From positions 1,674,001 through 1,738,000 of the forward strand of contig WUJK01000008.1 of NCBI GenBank assembly GCA_011317545.1: a stretch of DNA of 64,000 bases, written 5' to 3'. Numbering within the stretch: the stretch's first letter is position 1; each line of letters begins with the position of its first letter. Made by a program: the position numbers and the translations under genes. This document shows, piece by piece, positions 11,358 to 21,425 of the stretch. The DNA comes from Coniella vitis (taxonomy: Eukaryota > Ascomycota > Sordariomycetes > Diaporthales > Schizoparmaceae). The notes beneath the pieces are model-generated. The model searched no databases, was not told where the DNA came from, and saw nothing but the letters and a program-made list of their open reading frames with translations.

Positions 11358-11772
11358 AATTTGTGACCGCGAGCGCAGACGAGCGTCTTTTGTATTGGTC
11401 CGCACCACGTTATGCAGACGGCTAATATGCTTCCAAGCAAACTTATTCCCACTATACTTGCCAAAGAATACAATGGCTTTGATTGTGCTTCGTTGCTGGG
11501 CTTATAAAGTTACATTCAAGCGCTAGGTTGCCGAAAGAATGTTAAGCGCTTGTCACGAAAATTGAAACCAATGCCATCCCATGCTATTTGTCGTCATGGT
11601 TCAGGCTCCAAGTAACGCCACTCTGCTCTTTGCTCCTGCCAAAGAAGAGCTATCCTATCCGTCACAAATTGTGAACGCAATGTCCAGAACGCCTGTAAAT
11701 GATAAGGTCCGCAGTGACCAAAGTCTCGAGCAATCAAAAGGAAAATGGCATCTGACTAGTGCGTTGCTACTT
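11358..11772. other. Convergent intergenic ADI1 / derlin
   Basis: The 3' regions of two convergent genes. A short plus-strand ORF starts at 11581 but has no family likeness and overlaps the derlin 3' end. Confidence 0.6.
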
Positions 11773-12583
11773 TCATTGCACTTCTGGCACAACGTCTGGG
11801 CCGGCCACCGCAATTTCGTTGTTTATGCCGTTCGTCGATTCGTCCGCTCTACCTTCAAAAAGCCGCCTCCACCACATAGGTGGATCTAGAGGCCTCGAGC
11901 CGCCGTGAAGAGGCGGGTAGACGTCGTTGAAAAAGTACCAGATGTGCCCAATGACTACTCCGACAAGCTCGTCCCTGGGTATGACGCCGTGCAAGACAAG
12001 GCTGAAGCCCATGAGAACCCAAGGTAGGTAAGGCGCGGTGAAAACGAGCAAGCCGAGGAAGCTCAGACGGGTGTCAGGGTTGCGCCGAGCCCAGATGTAC
12101 ACAAAAGTAGAGGAGAGCGGATGTCCAAGAAACTCCATGCCCACAAGCGGTGCCAGGCAGATCAGACTTGTCGTGGCGTAGAGCAGCAGCCATGAGAAAT
12201 GAGCCGGGGAACGACCAGAAGACTCTTCAAGTAGACGCGAATAACGTTGGAGGAAGTACACGTGAAAGAGTAGGTCGAGAGATAACGGTCCGAAGTAGAG
12301 GAAAGTCGTCAACAAACGCCAATACTGTTTTGCGAAAAGTTAGTATTGTTGCCAACAACACCTGGATCACCACCTTCCGTTCTGCACCGGATGCGCGCCT
12401 TACCTGCCCACTCTTGAATACTGCCTTGTAACCGTAGAAGAGCTGCCACACCGTGACAATTTTGCATTGCACCAGCGCGCTGGTTAGGACAGTCGCTGTG
12501 GTCCACAATCTTGTGCAAACGGGCATTTCCCAAAACCACTCCTCGAGCGGGAAGCGACCGCCTTCGCCCATCATACCATCCAT
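11773..12583 (-). CDS. Der1-like derlin, ER-associated degradation, two exons
   Basis: Polytopic ER membrane protein of the rhomboid-like pseudoprotease (derlin) family, which helps move misfolded proteins out of the ER. Exons are 12404-12583 and 11773-12324 (minus strand), phase 0, 243 residues. Family marks: the PVCTRLWTTATVLTSALV first membrane segment, then YWRLLTTFLYFGPLSLDLLF with the conserved WR motif straddling the exon junction, and HVYFLQRYSRLLEE after it. A late GHIWYFFNDVYP segment and the PPLHGG stretch are typical of derlin C-termini. Length is normal (200-260). The start is the first ATG of exon 1 (12581-12583). Der1 and Dfm1 cannot be told apart with certainty, so no symbol is given. 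Divergent from the centromeric histone gene. Confidence 0.92.
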
Positions 12584-13579
12584 CTTTGCGATGTGCGTTT
12601 GTATGCTATAAATCGAGGTCGCAAGATGAAGGTGTCAAATCGTCAGTGGCGCGAAAGAAGCAAAGCCGTCAGAGCTGGCACAGGAACGGCCAGACGGGCG
12701 GTTGGCCGGGGACGATCGCGGCACGAGCAAACGGAAGATGGTAGCCGGGTCGCACTGTCCAGGTTCAGTAGAGATCAGGCTAGGATCACTGGGGGAATTG
12801 ACTGAGCCAGCGCGAGATTCCAGACCAAGCAGGCAGATTATTTTGTTGTAGGAATTGTTGTATGCGGCAGGACAAACAAAGACGGGGGCTCCGTGTGTCA
12901 GAAGGCGAGGGATTTAGAATCGAACCGTACCGTTCCTACAGGGCAAATGGGCACATTGGAAGTTGAGGTGGCCTTTGCGCCAGAAGTCGTCAGCGCTCCA
13001 GCGCCCCAGTGACGACAGGGTGGCGCGAGGGTCCCGAAGAGGCACTAGAGACCTCGGCGGATGGTGTCCGATGCCCCTGATTATATAATGCAGGTGCCAT
13101 GCCGGGTAGTGGGGTAGTTCCTACTTTTTGACAAGACGCAGCAGGGGTGCAGATGGTGGCTTTGTCCCACCAGCCACAGCAATTCACATAGTAGGGTATG
13201 CCGCGCAGCAGTCTGCACCATAGTACGCGGACTTCCGTCAGAGCCCTGCCGAACGCGTCGAAGTAGTGGGTTTTCGCAGATGCCCCCCCCCCCACGCGTA
13301 AAGAGCTCCTCCAAAGCCGACCGCTCCCTCCAGAGGGCCCTCATCTGTTGCCATCATATTCTCACCCTCATCGTTCCATTAGATTCAAAGAGAAAGTTTC
13401 GTTCCCGAGTCTCGTGCATTCTAGGCGTATTGCGACCATCATTTAGCTCCTCCTGACCGTTTGACGGCCTTCAGCCTTCAGCGCGTAGCCCTCGCGACCG
13501 ACTTTCGCTTGCGCTTGCGCGATCCGTCCTCCCTCTTCTCTACGCAACCCTACATTGGCCGGCTCCTGCACAGAACACA
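12584..13579. other. Shared upstream region, derlin / CENP-A
   Basis: About 1 kb between divergent starts. It holds a C11 run at 13283-13293. The frames inside are not family-like. Confidence 0.55.
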
Positions 13580-14118
13580 ATGCCCCCAAAACGCGCGAGT
13601 GGTGTCAGGCGTGAGTTGGCGCAATCTTGTCGCATGGCGCAACGCACTTGGCTAACCACAATGCCATGCACATCTAGCTGGTGACCCAGTGCCGGTTGGA
13701 AGGAAGCGCAGATACAGACCCGGAACGCGCGCCCTGCGTGAGATTCGAAGATACCAGAACAATACCGATTTGCTACTGCTGAAGCTGCCCTTTTCACGAC
13801 TTGTAAGCTTCCGCTGCCCGGACATTATGTTGCGTGCGCGCGGGGACGCATTAGCGTTCAAACCATTCGGGGCACTGACAATCTTTTGGTGCACAGGTCC
13901 GCGAAATTGCCATGCAGTTCCGACCGAACGCTGAAGAGTTTCGATTCCAGTCGCAAGCTTTGCAAGCCCTTCAGGAGGCCAGCGAGGCCTTCTTGGTGCA
14001 TCTGTTTGAGGACACCAATCTGTGTGCCATTCACGCCAAGCGCGTCACCATCATGCAAAAAGATATCCAACTTGCCCGGAGGATACGTGGTATGTGGGGA
14101 GGAGCGGGATGGGTCTGA
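13580..14118 (+). CDS. CSE4: Centromeric histone H3 variant (CENP-A/Cse4), three exons
   Basis: Replaces H3 in centromeric nucleosomes and marks the kinetochore site. Exons are 13580-13610, 13678-13802 and 13897-14118, phases 1 and 0, giving 125 residues. The histone fold is unmistakable: [40 protein letters not shown] and [11 protein letters not shown]. It is not canonical H3, because the ARTKQTARKSTGGK tail is missing. The tail of about 30 residues is short and basic ([20 protein letters not shown]). Loop 1 (RPNAEEFRF) is longer by about three residues than H3's KTDLRF; a longer loop 1 is a CENP-A hallmark. The C-terminus ends [19 protein letters not shown] right after the RIRG codons could be an alternative donor, so the last eight residues are less certain. 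Confidence 0.93.
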
Positions 14119-14831
14119 TTGCTGTCACCGTCAATTGTTTTCATCTGGTCTGTTCTGAAGACCACGACGGGCTTTCTGGGGTTGAAGGGGGTTGTTATCA
14201 GTGACAAAGTCCACATTGCGACTTGGTATTGGAAAGCCCACGATGGACGCAAGTCTCGCGCAAGAGGTCGCCTGGTGCGTGTTTACGACTTCGAGAAGAC
14301 TATTGCATGTCAGCAAGGGTCTCTATCATGCTTGTGTAGCTGTAGCCCTCGATGCGATCACCTTATACTCGCTAACGAGACGGTGCAGAAAAGCTCTGGA
14401 TACGAATCGTTGATGCGAAGGAGAGGAGCAGGACTTGAAATTCGCAACAACGGCTTTACGCAAATGTTGTTTGCGTGCCATTTGGGGAAGGCCGCGATCA
14501 TTCTGAACCTTTCAGGGCCAATTGAAAACGAGGTCGCGCCGGTTGAACATCAGCCGACAAGCCAGATTCTTCGCTACTATCTAAATGACGGAGACGTGGT
14601 GCTTCGTTTATGGCGCGGGTGCTCGCAAGTGGCTGAGTGGCTCTGGCAAGACGAGTTTGACAGCACCACGCCGGAGGTTCTCACCTCTTTTTATATCAGG
14701 TTATTGTCTATAATTTTGTGGAGCACTGAACATATTCGGAATCGATCAGTACTCGATCAGAAGCAGCGGTAACATATTGTTTTTAGGTTTATTTTATTTA
14801 GGTGACGGTGAAAGACAAGACTTTGAAATTG

Positions 14832-14856
14832 TTTTTTTTTTTAAAAAAAAAAAAAA
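14832..14856. repeat. Inverted homopolymer T11-A14
   Basis: Eleven T directly followed by fourteen A; self-complementary over 22 bases. Two similar junctions occur at 31619 and 32318. Confidence 0.9.
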
Positions 14857-16399
14857 GGAAATTCACATATCGGGAGACTTGAAGCATTGAGAAGGCTTAA
14901 CGAGGCCCATGCTTAATGATGTTGCTCAATCGAACGCCGAATTCTTGAATGTGCTGTTGTGGCCTCAGATTGGGAAGACAGTGGCCCCTTCGCAAAGCAA
15001 AGCGTTCTAAGCAGCATGTATTGACTTGGATACCCAAACACCGTCGAGCATAAAAGACAGGTCTTATACTTAAACCCGTCGAATTGATATCATGAGTAGG
15101 TTTGCGTTGTCTGAGGACCGGCCTGAGCAGATTTCAAATCCACTTCGAAGTTCCATCCACCTCTGTCTCCCAGGTTTCTTGATCTTTGCGCTTGTGCATC
15201 TATGGTGTGAGAGTTTTTCGATCCATCCCTTACAACAGAGCATAGCGTGAAGGTACCTGTTGATTTCCTGAAGCCATGGGTCTCCATCATCAAGCCCTTG
15301 AAGCAAATCTCTCTATTGATACCACGAGCTAGGGGGTTATACGTTCCCAGTTTTCCGGGCTTTGAGAAAATCAAGGGTCGATCAACCGGTGCCGTCCCGA
15401 ACACACACCGCACTCACACACAGCTTCTGCTCTTCGTTCTATGTCTTGTGAGTGTCATGACCTGCCGTATCCGCTGGCTGGAAACTAATGATTGATTATA
15501 CGCTATACTGTAAGATACTTTTTAAATCGGTCCTGAACACTGTCTTGTCTTGCTGCAGCAACAATAGTTGATGCTGACCACTTTAAACACCTGGATCGAA
15601 GAGGACTATCCGATAATCCTTCTTGCATCATGCTGTGGCTGAACTTATGGTGACTATCCGCTCCGACGTCTCAACTCGACACAATCAAACACAATCAAAG
15701 TACCCCCCCCTCCTTAGATTTCTCGGACAGCCATGTCTCAGATGGGCACAAAGGACGTCATCGTATCCATATGTAAATCTGTATTCTTTCAAATGTTTCT
15801 GTAGAGACTAGTTCGCTCTTGAACAAGTTCTATTTGATGTTTTATACACACACGTCTTGTTTTGGCGGCACACCGTACCCATCATTCCATCATCCAGGGT
15901 TACTGGTTGCTCCGACATTTTTTCCCCTGCCCCCTATACATACAAACACTTCCCCTCTCGTACCCAAACGGCATAGCAAAGAAAAGTAGCAATCTGGTTG
16001 TTTTGCTGACGTATACATGGACAAGACAAAGCGAAGGGGAAACAAAAGAATGCTGAAGGACCGTAGATGTTGCGGCGCTAGGCTTTCCTTTGCCCACCTT
16101 GCTCAAGAACATAGGAAAGAAAAAGAATCATACACGTCATATTTGCTCCAGAAGCCCAAGAAGAAGAGTAAGATCGCAATGCCATTCCGAGCCCATGTAA
16201 GGCAGGACGGAAGTAAAACAAACCCTAGAACGAACCCTTGAGCTAACCAAGAAAACCCCTTTTTCCTCTCTATGATAAAAACGCTCCTGAAATGCACAAA
16301 ATCCTCGCCGAAGAAGTAATAACATAAGGGAAAGGAACTGACGCAAGGAAATGGGTCGCGGTGTGGTAGCGGTGGCAATGATAAGAGTACATAGTAGTA

Positions 16400-16440
16400 G
16401 CAGTGATGATGGTAGTGATGGTGATGATGATGATGATGAC
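16400..16440. repeat. Imperfect GAT/GGT triplet microsatellite
   Basis: Mixed GATGAT/GGTGAT repeats, read as poly-His/Ser/Ile in antisense ORFs that I regard as spurious. Confidence 0.8.
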
Positions 16441-16654
16441 AACATTCGATGGTAGTACAAGCAAGCTTGCATAAAAGTGCCACATGTCGGAGATGGACGA
16501 AACCATGCACTCCACAGCGACAAATACATGCTTGATAACCTGCCCAGAGACAAACAGGGACACCAGACATTTGATCGAAATGAAGGGCCGATCGGGATGC
16601 CCGCCCGGAATATTAGGCTTCTAAAAACAAATTGCCCGATAGGGTGGGTCGGTT

Positions 16655-19234
16655 TCAGCCTCGTTGTGGAGCCTTGCTGCCAGGCACGGCGGGGAATAGT
16701 GAAAACTGGCCGGGGGTGGAGCTCATGGTCCTAGATCGACCACGACCCGCTTGACACTTTGGCGATTGGGGTTGCATGCCGGCGAGGTTGGGCTCACTGC
16801 CGTGAGAATCCCGGACTGGTACTTGGGGCTTGGCCGGGCCCAGCAGACCAGCCTCGCTTTGCGAGCGCCCATGCGGCGATGACGACAGCATCTGGTTCAT
16901 CTCGGGCAACTGATCCTCCATGGTCGTAGTAATCGGAGAATCGTCCTTGAAGATGAAGGTGTCCATGTCGGATGTAGTGCTCATGGTAAGGCGGGTGTAG
17001 TCGGTGTTGCTTGACGTCGTGGAAATGTGACGTTCAAAAACAGACCGAGACGATAGATTGTCGTCGCTGCCGGTCGTCGAGTTGCTTGCTCTGGCTGGTA
17101 CAAACAGGCTGTTGTTCTCAAGTGTCAATGTTGAGTCGTCATAGGTCATTGCATGAGCCATAGTGTCCAGGTCCGGTTCGTAGTGGTTTTGGTGTGCTGC
17201 AAGGAGCTCGTGGTGGTAATCGGTGGGAATGGCAAAAGACGGTGAGAGGGGGAAGCCTTGCGCTTCTGTGAAGCTGCTCTGCGATCCAGTGCTCAAGTGA
17301 AGATGGCGCTTGTTCCGCATTCCGTCCCTTCGAGGCAAGGAGAAATTGGCAGATGGTGGTGACTTGGCAACGGTGGTCGCAAGCGTCGGTGTAATGGCCT
17401 CTTGGCTCGTTTGAGGAGACAGGTAGCTGCCTGGGCTGAGCGCGGGCACGTCAGATGTCGGCCGAGACTGCAAGAAACTCTCGTCCTCGCTGCTTGCCTC
17501 GGTATAAGCCGTCTCGTGCATCACATCAATCGACGGGCGGTGCCAGTCATAGTCGCAGTCAGCCTCCATTTCGTGCTCGTAGCAGTAGTCAATCACGTCC
17601 TCCCAGCTATCGCGGCGCAGTGATTCGGCTTCGACACTTCTTGCAGATTGTTGTAGAGCGCTGAGATCAAAATTCTCGAGAGTCGATTCGCGGCTGTATG
17701 CACGATCATGCGAAGCGTAGCTTGCATTCGACAACGAAGCCTGTCGCAACGCAGGTGTGGAGATGGAGCCTCTTAGCGACGAGTGTGCACTCTTGGTGCT
17801 GGCACGGGGTCTCTTGGCACCTGCCCCTTGTTCTTCCTCCTCTGGGACATTCGGAAGACCAGCTTCAAAGGAAGCAGCATTGTTGCCGTTCATTGGGGCG
17901 GTCAGGGGCCAATTGGGGCCTTCAGCTGGCATGAACACGCGCGAGTAGCGACGGCTGTCTGAGAGCCCTGGGCTGGCAGAATCGGAAGCGCCAATGGAAG
18001 GGGTGCGAGCGTCGCCTTCGGCGTTGACCGATGCCGGAAAGCGGAAAGTGTCCAATCCTTGCTGATGATGTCTCCAAGTGTTTCCTAGAGCTTCTGAATC
18101 GCGGCGAGGAATGGACGTGTTCCGACTGGGGCGTCGTGACGAGACAAGACTGCCTGGAGCAGGAAAGTCGAACGACTCCACTGCCAGATTTGTTGGCGAT
18201 CTGGGTGGTCGAGGGGGCGGAGGGCCGCGCATGTGGTCTTGTGACTTGACTTGCTTGACCCATAACCTCGGCGGCGAGTGGTGAGAGCTATTGGGCCTTG
18301 ACACGCTGCTCTCGCGGCTGTGAGGGACAACATGCGGGGGAATAGACTCATCATCGAGGTGAGTTCTCGAGGTCTTTGATGAAAAGTTGGGCACGCGCAA
18401 GTCCTCAGCCGTGGGACCCCTTGGTGCTCCCCTCACAGATGATGGCGGGCTTCTTGCTTGAGAGAGTTCCTGGCGTAGCGTAGTTGAGTTGGCACGCTCA
18501 AGGTGTGGTATTTGGTCCTTTTGTATCTGCGAGACGTGTTGGAAGTTGAAAGGATTAGAAATCAGGGGCCTCTTTTGCGCATCCTCGCCCGCCTGCACAG
18601 TCTTGCGGCGGTTGAAGAGGTTCATGGCTGCCGAGGTGATGTGCTCCTTGCTGACGACTGATCCGGCACGTGTGCGCTCGTTTGATACGTCGAGTGTCAT
18701 TTCGGCCGAATTAGTCGAACTGCCACTTGTTGCAAGAGATTCTCGCCTGAGCTTGGCCTTGCGGTTGAAGATTGCCTTGCCAATAGCCTGGACGCTTTCT
18801 GGGCGTTCGCGCGAGGGCATGCTACTGGTCGTCGACTTGGTGGAGGACTTTCTGGAAAGAGTAAAGGACTCTAGAGCCTGCTCCCACGAGGGCCGGCGGT
18901 CAGAGGGGGCATGTGAGAGTAGTAAAGACGCAGCAGACGAGTTTGTGTGCTGGTTTACATGTCGATCGGATACAGAAGCCTGTCTGACTCTGCTGTTGAA
19001 AGCTCGTATTCCGCCAGGTGACGGTGGACCATCGATAGCTGGCTCGAAGAATTCGGCGTAGTGGTCAGCCTCCGGGCCAGAGGCAGAATATTGGTGCTGA
19101 GGAGCGGCGTGGTAGATTCGTGACGCGGGATCGGAGGTGGGATGGCCAAAGGCAGAAACGCTCTCACTGGCACTGCGGTAGCCCATTTTCGTTTGGCCTC
19201 GGGAAGGCGGCGGCGCTTGCTGTGCGGACCACAT
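16655..19234 (-). CDS. CRIB-motif protein, putative Cdc42/Rac effector
   Basis: Large, mostly disordered protein of 859 residues in one exon, rich in Ser, Pro and Arg. The one recognisable element is a CRIB/PBD-like motif, ISNPFNFQHVSQ at about residues 225-236 (near base 18560), matching the I-S-x-P-x-x-F-x-H core. This predicts binding to GTP-loaded Cdc42 or Rac at growth sites, as in fungal Gic/PAK-type effectors, but there is no kinase domain. MNLFNRRKT and KAIFNRKAKLRR are short basic patches. The first ATG in frame is 19232-19234. Upstream, the same frame can be joined in phase 0 through a 57-base intron (19256-19312, GTGAGT...CAG) to an open exon reaching 19753, which lacks an ATG; a further 5' exon is possible. 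About 15 kb without genes lies upstream. Confidence 0.8.
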   Translation of the reverse strand: MWSAQQAPPPSRGQTKMGYRSASESVSAFGHPTSDPASRIYHAAPQHQYSASGPEADHYAEFFEPAIDGPPSPGGIRAFNSRVRQASVSDRHVNQHTNSSAASLLLSHAPSDRRPSWEQALESFTLSRKSSTKSTTSSMPSRERPESVQAIGKAIFNRKAKLRRESLATSGSSTNSAEMTLDVSNERTRAGSVVSKEHITSAAMNLFNRRKTVQAGEDAQKRPLISNPFNFQHVSQIQKDQIPHLERANSTTLRQELSQARSPPSSVRGAPRGPTAEDLRVPNFSSKTSRTHLDDESIPPHVVPHSRESSVSRPNSSHHSPPRLWVKQVKSQDHMRGPPPPRPPRSPTNLAVESFDFPAPGSLVSSRRPSRNTSIPRRDSEALGNTWRHHQQGLDTFRFPASVNAEGDARTPSIGASDSASPGLSDSRRYSRVFMPAEGPNWPLTAPMNGNNAASFEAGLPNVPEEEEQGAGAKRPRASTKSAHSSLRGSISTPALRQASLSNASYASHDRAYSRESTLENFDLSALQQSARSVEAESLRRDSWEDVIDYCYEHEMEADCDYDWHRPSIDVMHETAYTEASSEDESFLQSRPTSDVPALSPGSYLSPQTSQEAITPTLATTVAKSPPSANFSLPRRDGMRNKRHLHLSTGSQSSFTEAQGFPLSPSFAIPTDYHHELLAAHQNHYEPDLDTMAHAMTYDDSTLTLENNSLFVPARASNSTTGSDDNLSSRSVFERHISTTSSNTDYTRLTMSTTSDMDTFIFKDDSPITTTMEDQLPEMNQMLSSSPHGRSQSEAGLLGPAKPQVPVRDSHGSEPNLAGMQPQSPKCQAGRGRSRTMSSTPGQFSLFPAVPGSKAPQRG

Positions 19235-19255
19235 TGGGTCTGGCAAAGTCTTGGT

Positions 19256-19312
19256 CTGGGAACTGAAGAGTGTGACACAAGGAACTGCACCTAGTTTGCG
19301 GCGTCAACTCAC
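19256..19312 (-). other. Possible 5' intron of the CRIB gene
   Basis: On the minus strand a GTGAGT donor after an open frame ending in EVAWPG and a CCCAG acceptor before TKTLPDPMWSA keep phase 0. The upstream exon (to about 19753) has no ATG before a TAG stop, so it is either a 5' UTR exon or a middle exon. Confidence 0.35.
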
Positions 19313-21368
19313 ACCGGGCCAGGCGACCTCGGGAGACAACCGATATGTCTCCCCGCCCACTAGTTTCAACGACCTGGCGCGGGACGGGAAAAGGCTGGCA
19401 GTGTTCCCTTTTGGGTAATTATTTTTCGCTGCTGGCTTGGTGATTGTCTTTTTGGGGTTTCCTGTCTTGTTGCTTTTCTTTATCCTTGCTGCTCTGCTTG
19501 CGAGCTTTTCTTGTGGCACCACCTGCTGCGTCTTGCCGTCAGCTGCTTGCAGTGGGCTGCCTGAGAGCAGGGACTCAGAGATTGATGACGCACACTTGGT
19601 TGACAGGCGAAGACGGACTGAGAAAGGAGAGAGATGGTTAAGGGTCCCTGAAATGTAAAGAGAAGACACAATTGTTGTCGCCGTCGTAGTCCAAGAACGC
19701 AGAGAATGGGCACGGGGAGGGGTGATCTTGAGCGACCACAAGCCTTCGGGAGACTATTTCTCTTCACTCTGCTCTGCTCGCGCGGGGGTCGCAAAAGGCT
19801 ATTTGTCGCGTCGTTGGGGGTTGGGTCGGACGCGGGGACATGCAGGTGAGGTGCAAAAAGTGGTTTGGTCTGGTTTGGTAGGTGGGATGATGTATAGTGG
19901 TGGTTGGAAAGCAGTAGGGAAGAGAATGTGAGTGGACGGCAGGGCACACGAGGTAGCATGCGGAGAGTATATCTAACCTGTACGCCGCTGGCCAGGGCGG
20001 GCGGTCATTATGCAGGCAAGGCGCGCTGCGGGTGGGGCCAGGGGTTGGGGCAAGGCACGCCTAGAGCAAGTGCAGGGCAGGGCCCCAGCATCCGGACCCG
20101 CCAGGGGCCCAGAGGATTGTGGGTGCCCTGAGACGGGGGACGGGGGGTAGCGCACAGTGTCTCCCAACTTTTCCCCTGCAAGTCAGGTAGTGGGGGGGGT
20201 GCTTGGGGCGTGCTGTTGTGCTGACTGCGTGAATGCTATGTACATACTAAGTACTACATAATATGTAGTAGAGGTGCCCCTTGCCAGGTCTGCTTCCCCG
20301 ATCCGCCGAGCTGGGACCCGCCAGAGGAAGCGACGATCGTCGACACCGCGCAGCAGCACAGCCCTGGAGGCTCCTGGGACTTGGCAGCAACAGACGGGGC
20401 TGGCAGAACACCACAAGGCACAACCTTGCAGGGAAGAGTCGCTATCTACGCTACAATAGCAGTCCACGATGGTAGGCCTGGTAGCGTCTGGATGGTGCCG
20501 CCGCCTCAACTGGACCCCTAGATTTAGGCCCTTTTTTTCTCTTCTACATAGTATATCCCTCTGTTTTCGGGAGGTCTCCTTTCTCTCCTCATCCCGCCTA
20601 GCCGTCGTCCGATGTTTCATCCTTTGCGTTGCTGAGTTGAGTCCTGAGTCTGCACCCGACCTGGTCCTGACAAGGTGCACTCAAGCTTTGGGCGAGCGCA
20701 CAGCAGGAGCCGACTACTATGTAGCACCAGTCACATAAGTACCACATACCCAGTACCTAGGTGATGGGTAGCCGCCCGTGTGTACATATGCATGTAGGTA
20801 CTCGGGTATTCTATTGCGATTGCGTGCGCAAAATGGCTGCAGGTTGTCGGCCGTTGGTCTAGCGGTCTAGTGGCAGCCGCAAGCAAGGAGCCCGCTGCTT
20901 GGCGGGCCTGGGAGGCTTTTGGCCACGAAGAAGAACACGCCGGAGCTTGGGCGCCGCTGGCCAGGAGATGGCTGTATCGCCGCCCGCGGCAGACAAGAGA
21001 ATGAGGTGCCTTGCAGAAGCGAAGGGCCACAGCATCCAGATAGTTGGGTCGTTGGCGTCAGTTGGGCTGCTGCTCTGGTCACCGTGGCTTGATGGGGTGC
21101 AGGCCACGCCCGTGGCTTGTGCCAATTTTGATTTGAACTTCTACGTAAACATGAAGATGGCAGGCCAGAGAGGAAGGGAAATATCGTTAGTTGCTTGGGT
21201 GGTAGCGCCGGAGATTGGCGAAATTGGGCCAACAAGAGACAAGTATCGTGTTGGGCTCGAGGTGGATTCGAGGCCAGAAAACGATAGAACTCAAAATAAA
21301 CATGAGCACAGTCTCTCAAATGACGACGGCAGGGACAGGATATCCAGCGGACGCTCGTGTCTCTTGAC

Positions 21369-21425
21369 CTTCTTCTTCTTCTTCTTCTTCTTCTTCGTCT
21401 CCGTCTTCGTCTCCGTCTTCGTCTT
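21369..21425. repeat. CTT microsatellite grading into GTCTCC/GTCTTC repeat
   Basis: About nine CTT units followed by an imperfect 12-base pattern (GTCTCCGTCTTC). It produces poly-Phe or poly-Lys in spurious ORFs. Confidence 0.9.

Larger units (their letters stand above)
14119..16654. other. Intergenic 3' region between CENP-A and the CRIB gene
   Basis: Two convergent genes are 2.5 kb apart. A 217-codon plus-strand ORF (14119-14772) has no recognisable domain and begins just after the CENP-A stop. It also holds a T11-A14 inverted homopolymer (14832-14856), a GAT/GGT triplet repeat (16400-16440) and nothing else identifiable. Confidence 0.5.

Noticed and set aside
12905..12935. B-box-like GGTTCGATTC on the minus strand
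   Set aside because: The flanking bases do not form a T-stem and no A-box lies at the right distance.
14119..14772. 217-codon plus-strand ORF starting just after CENP-A
   Set aside because: No recognisable motif; the start lies at the CENP-A stop and composition looks non-coding. It could be a lineage-specific gene, but I cannot support it.
20848..20900. tRNA-like A-box (TTGGTCTAGCGGTCTAGTGG)
   Set aside because: No B-box (GGTTCGA) or foldable T-arm within tRNA distance.
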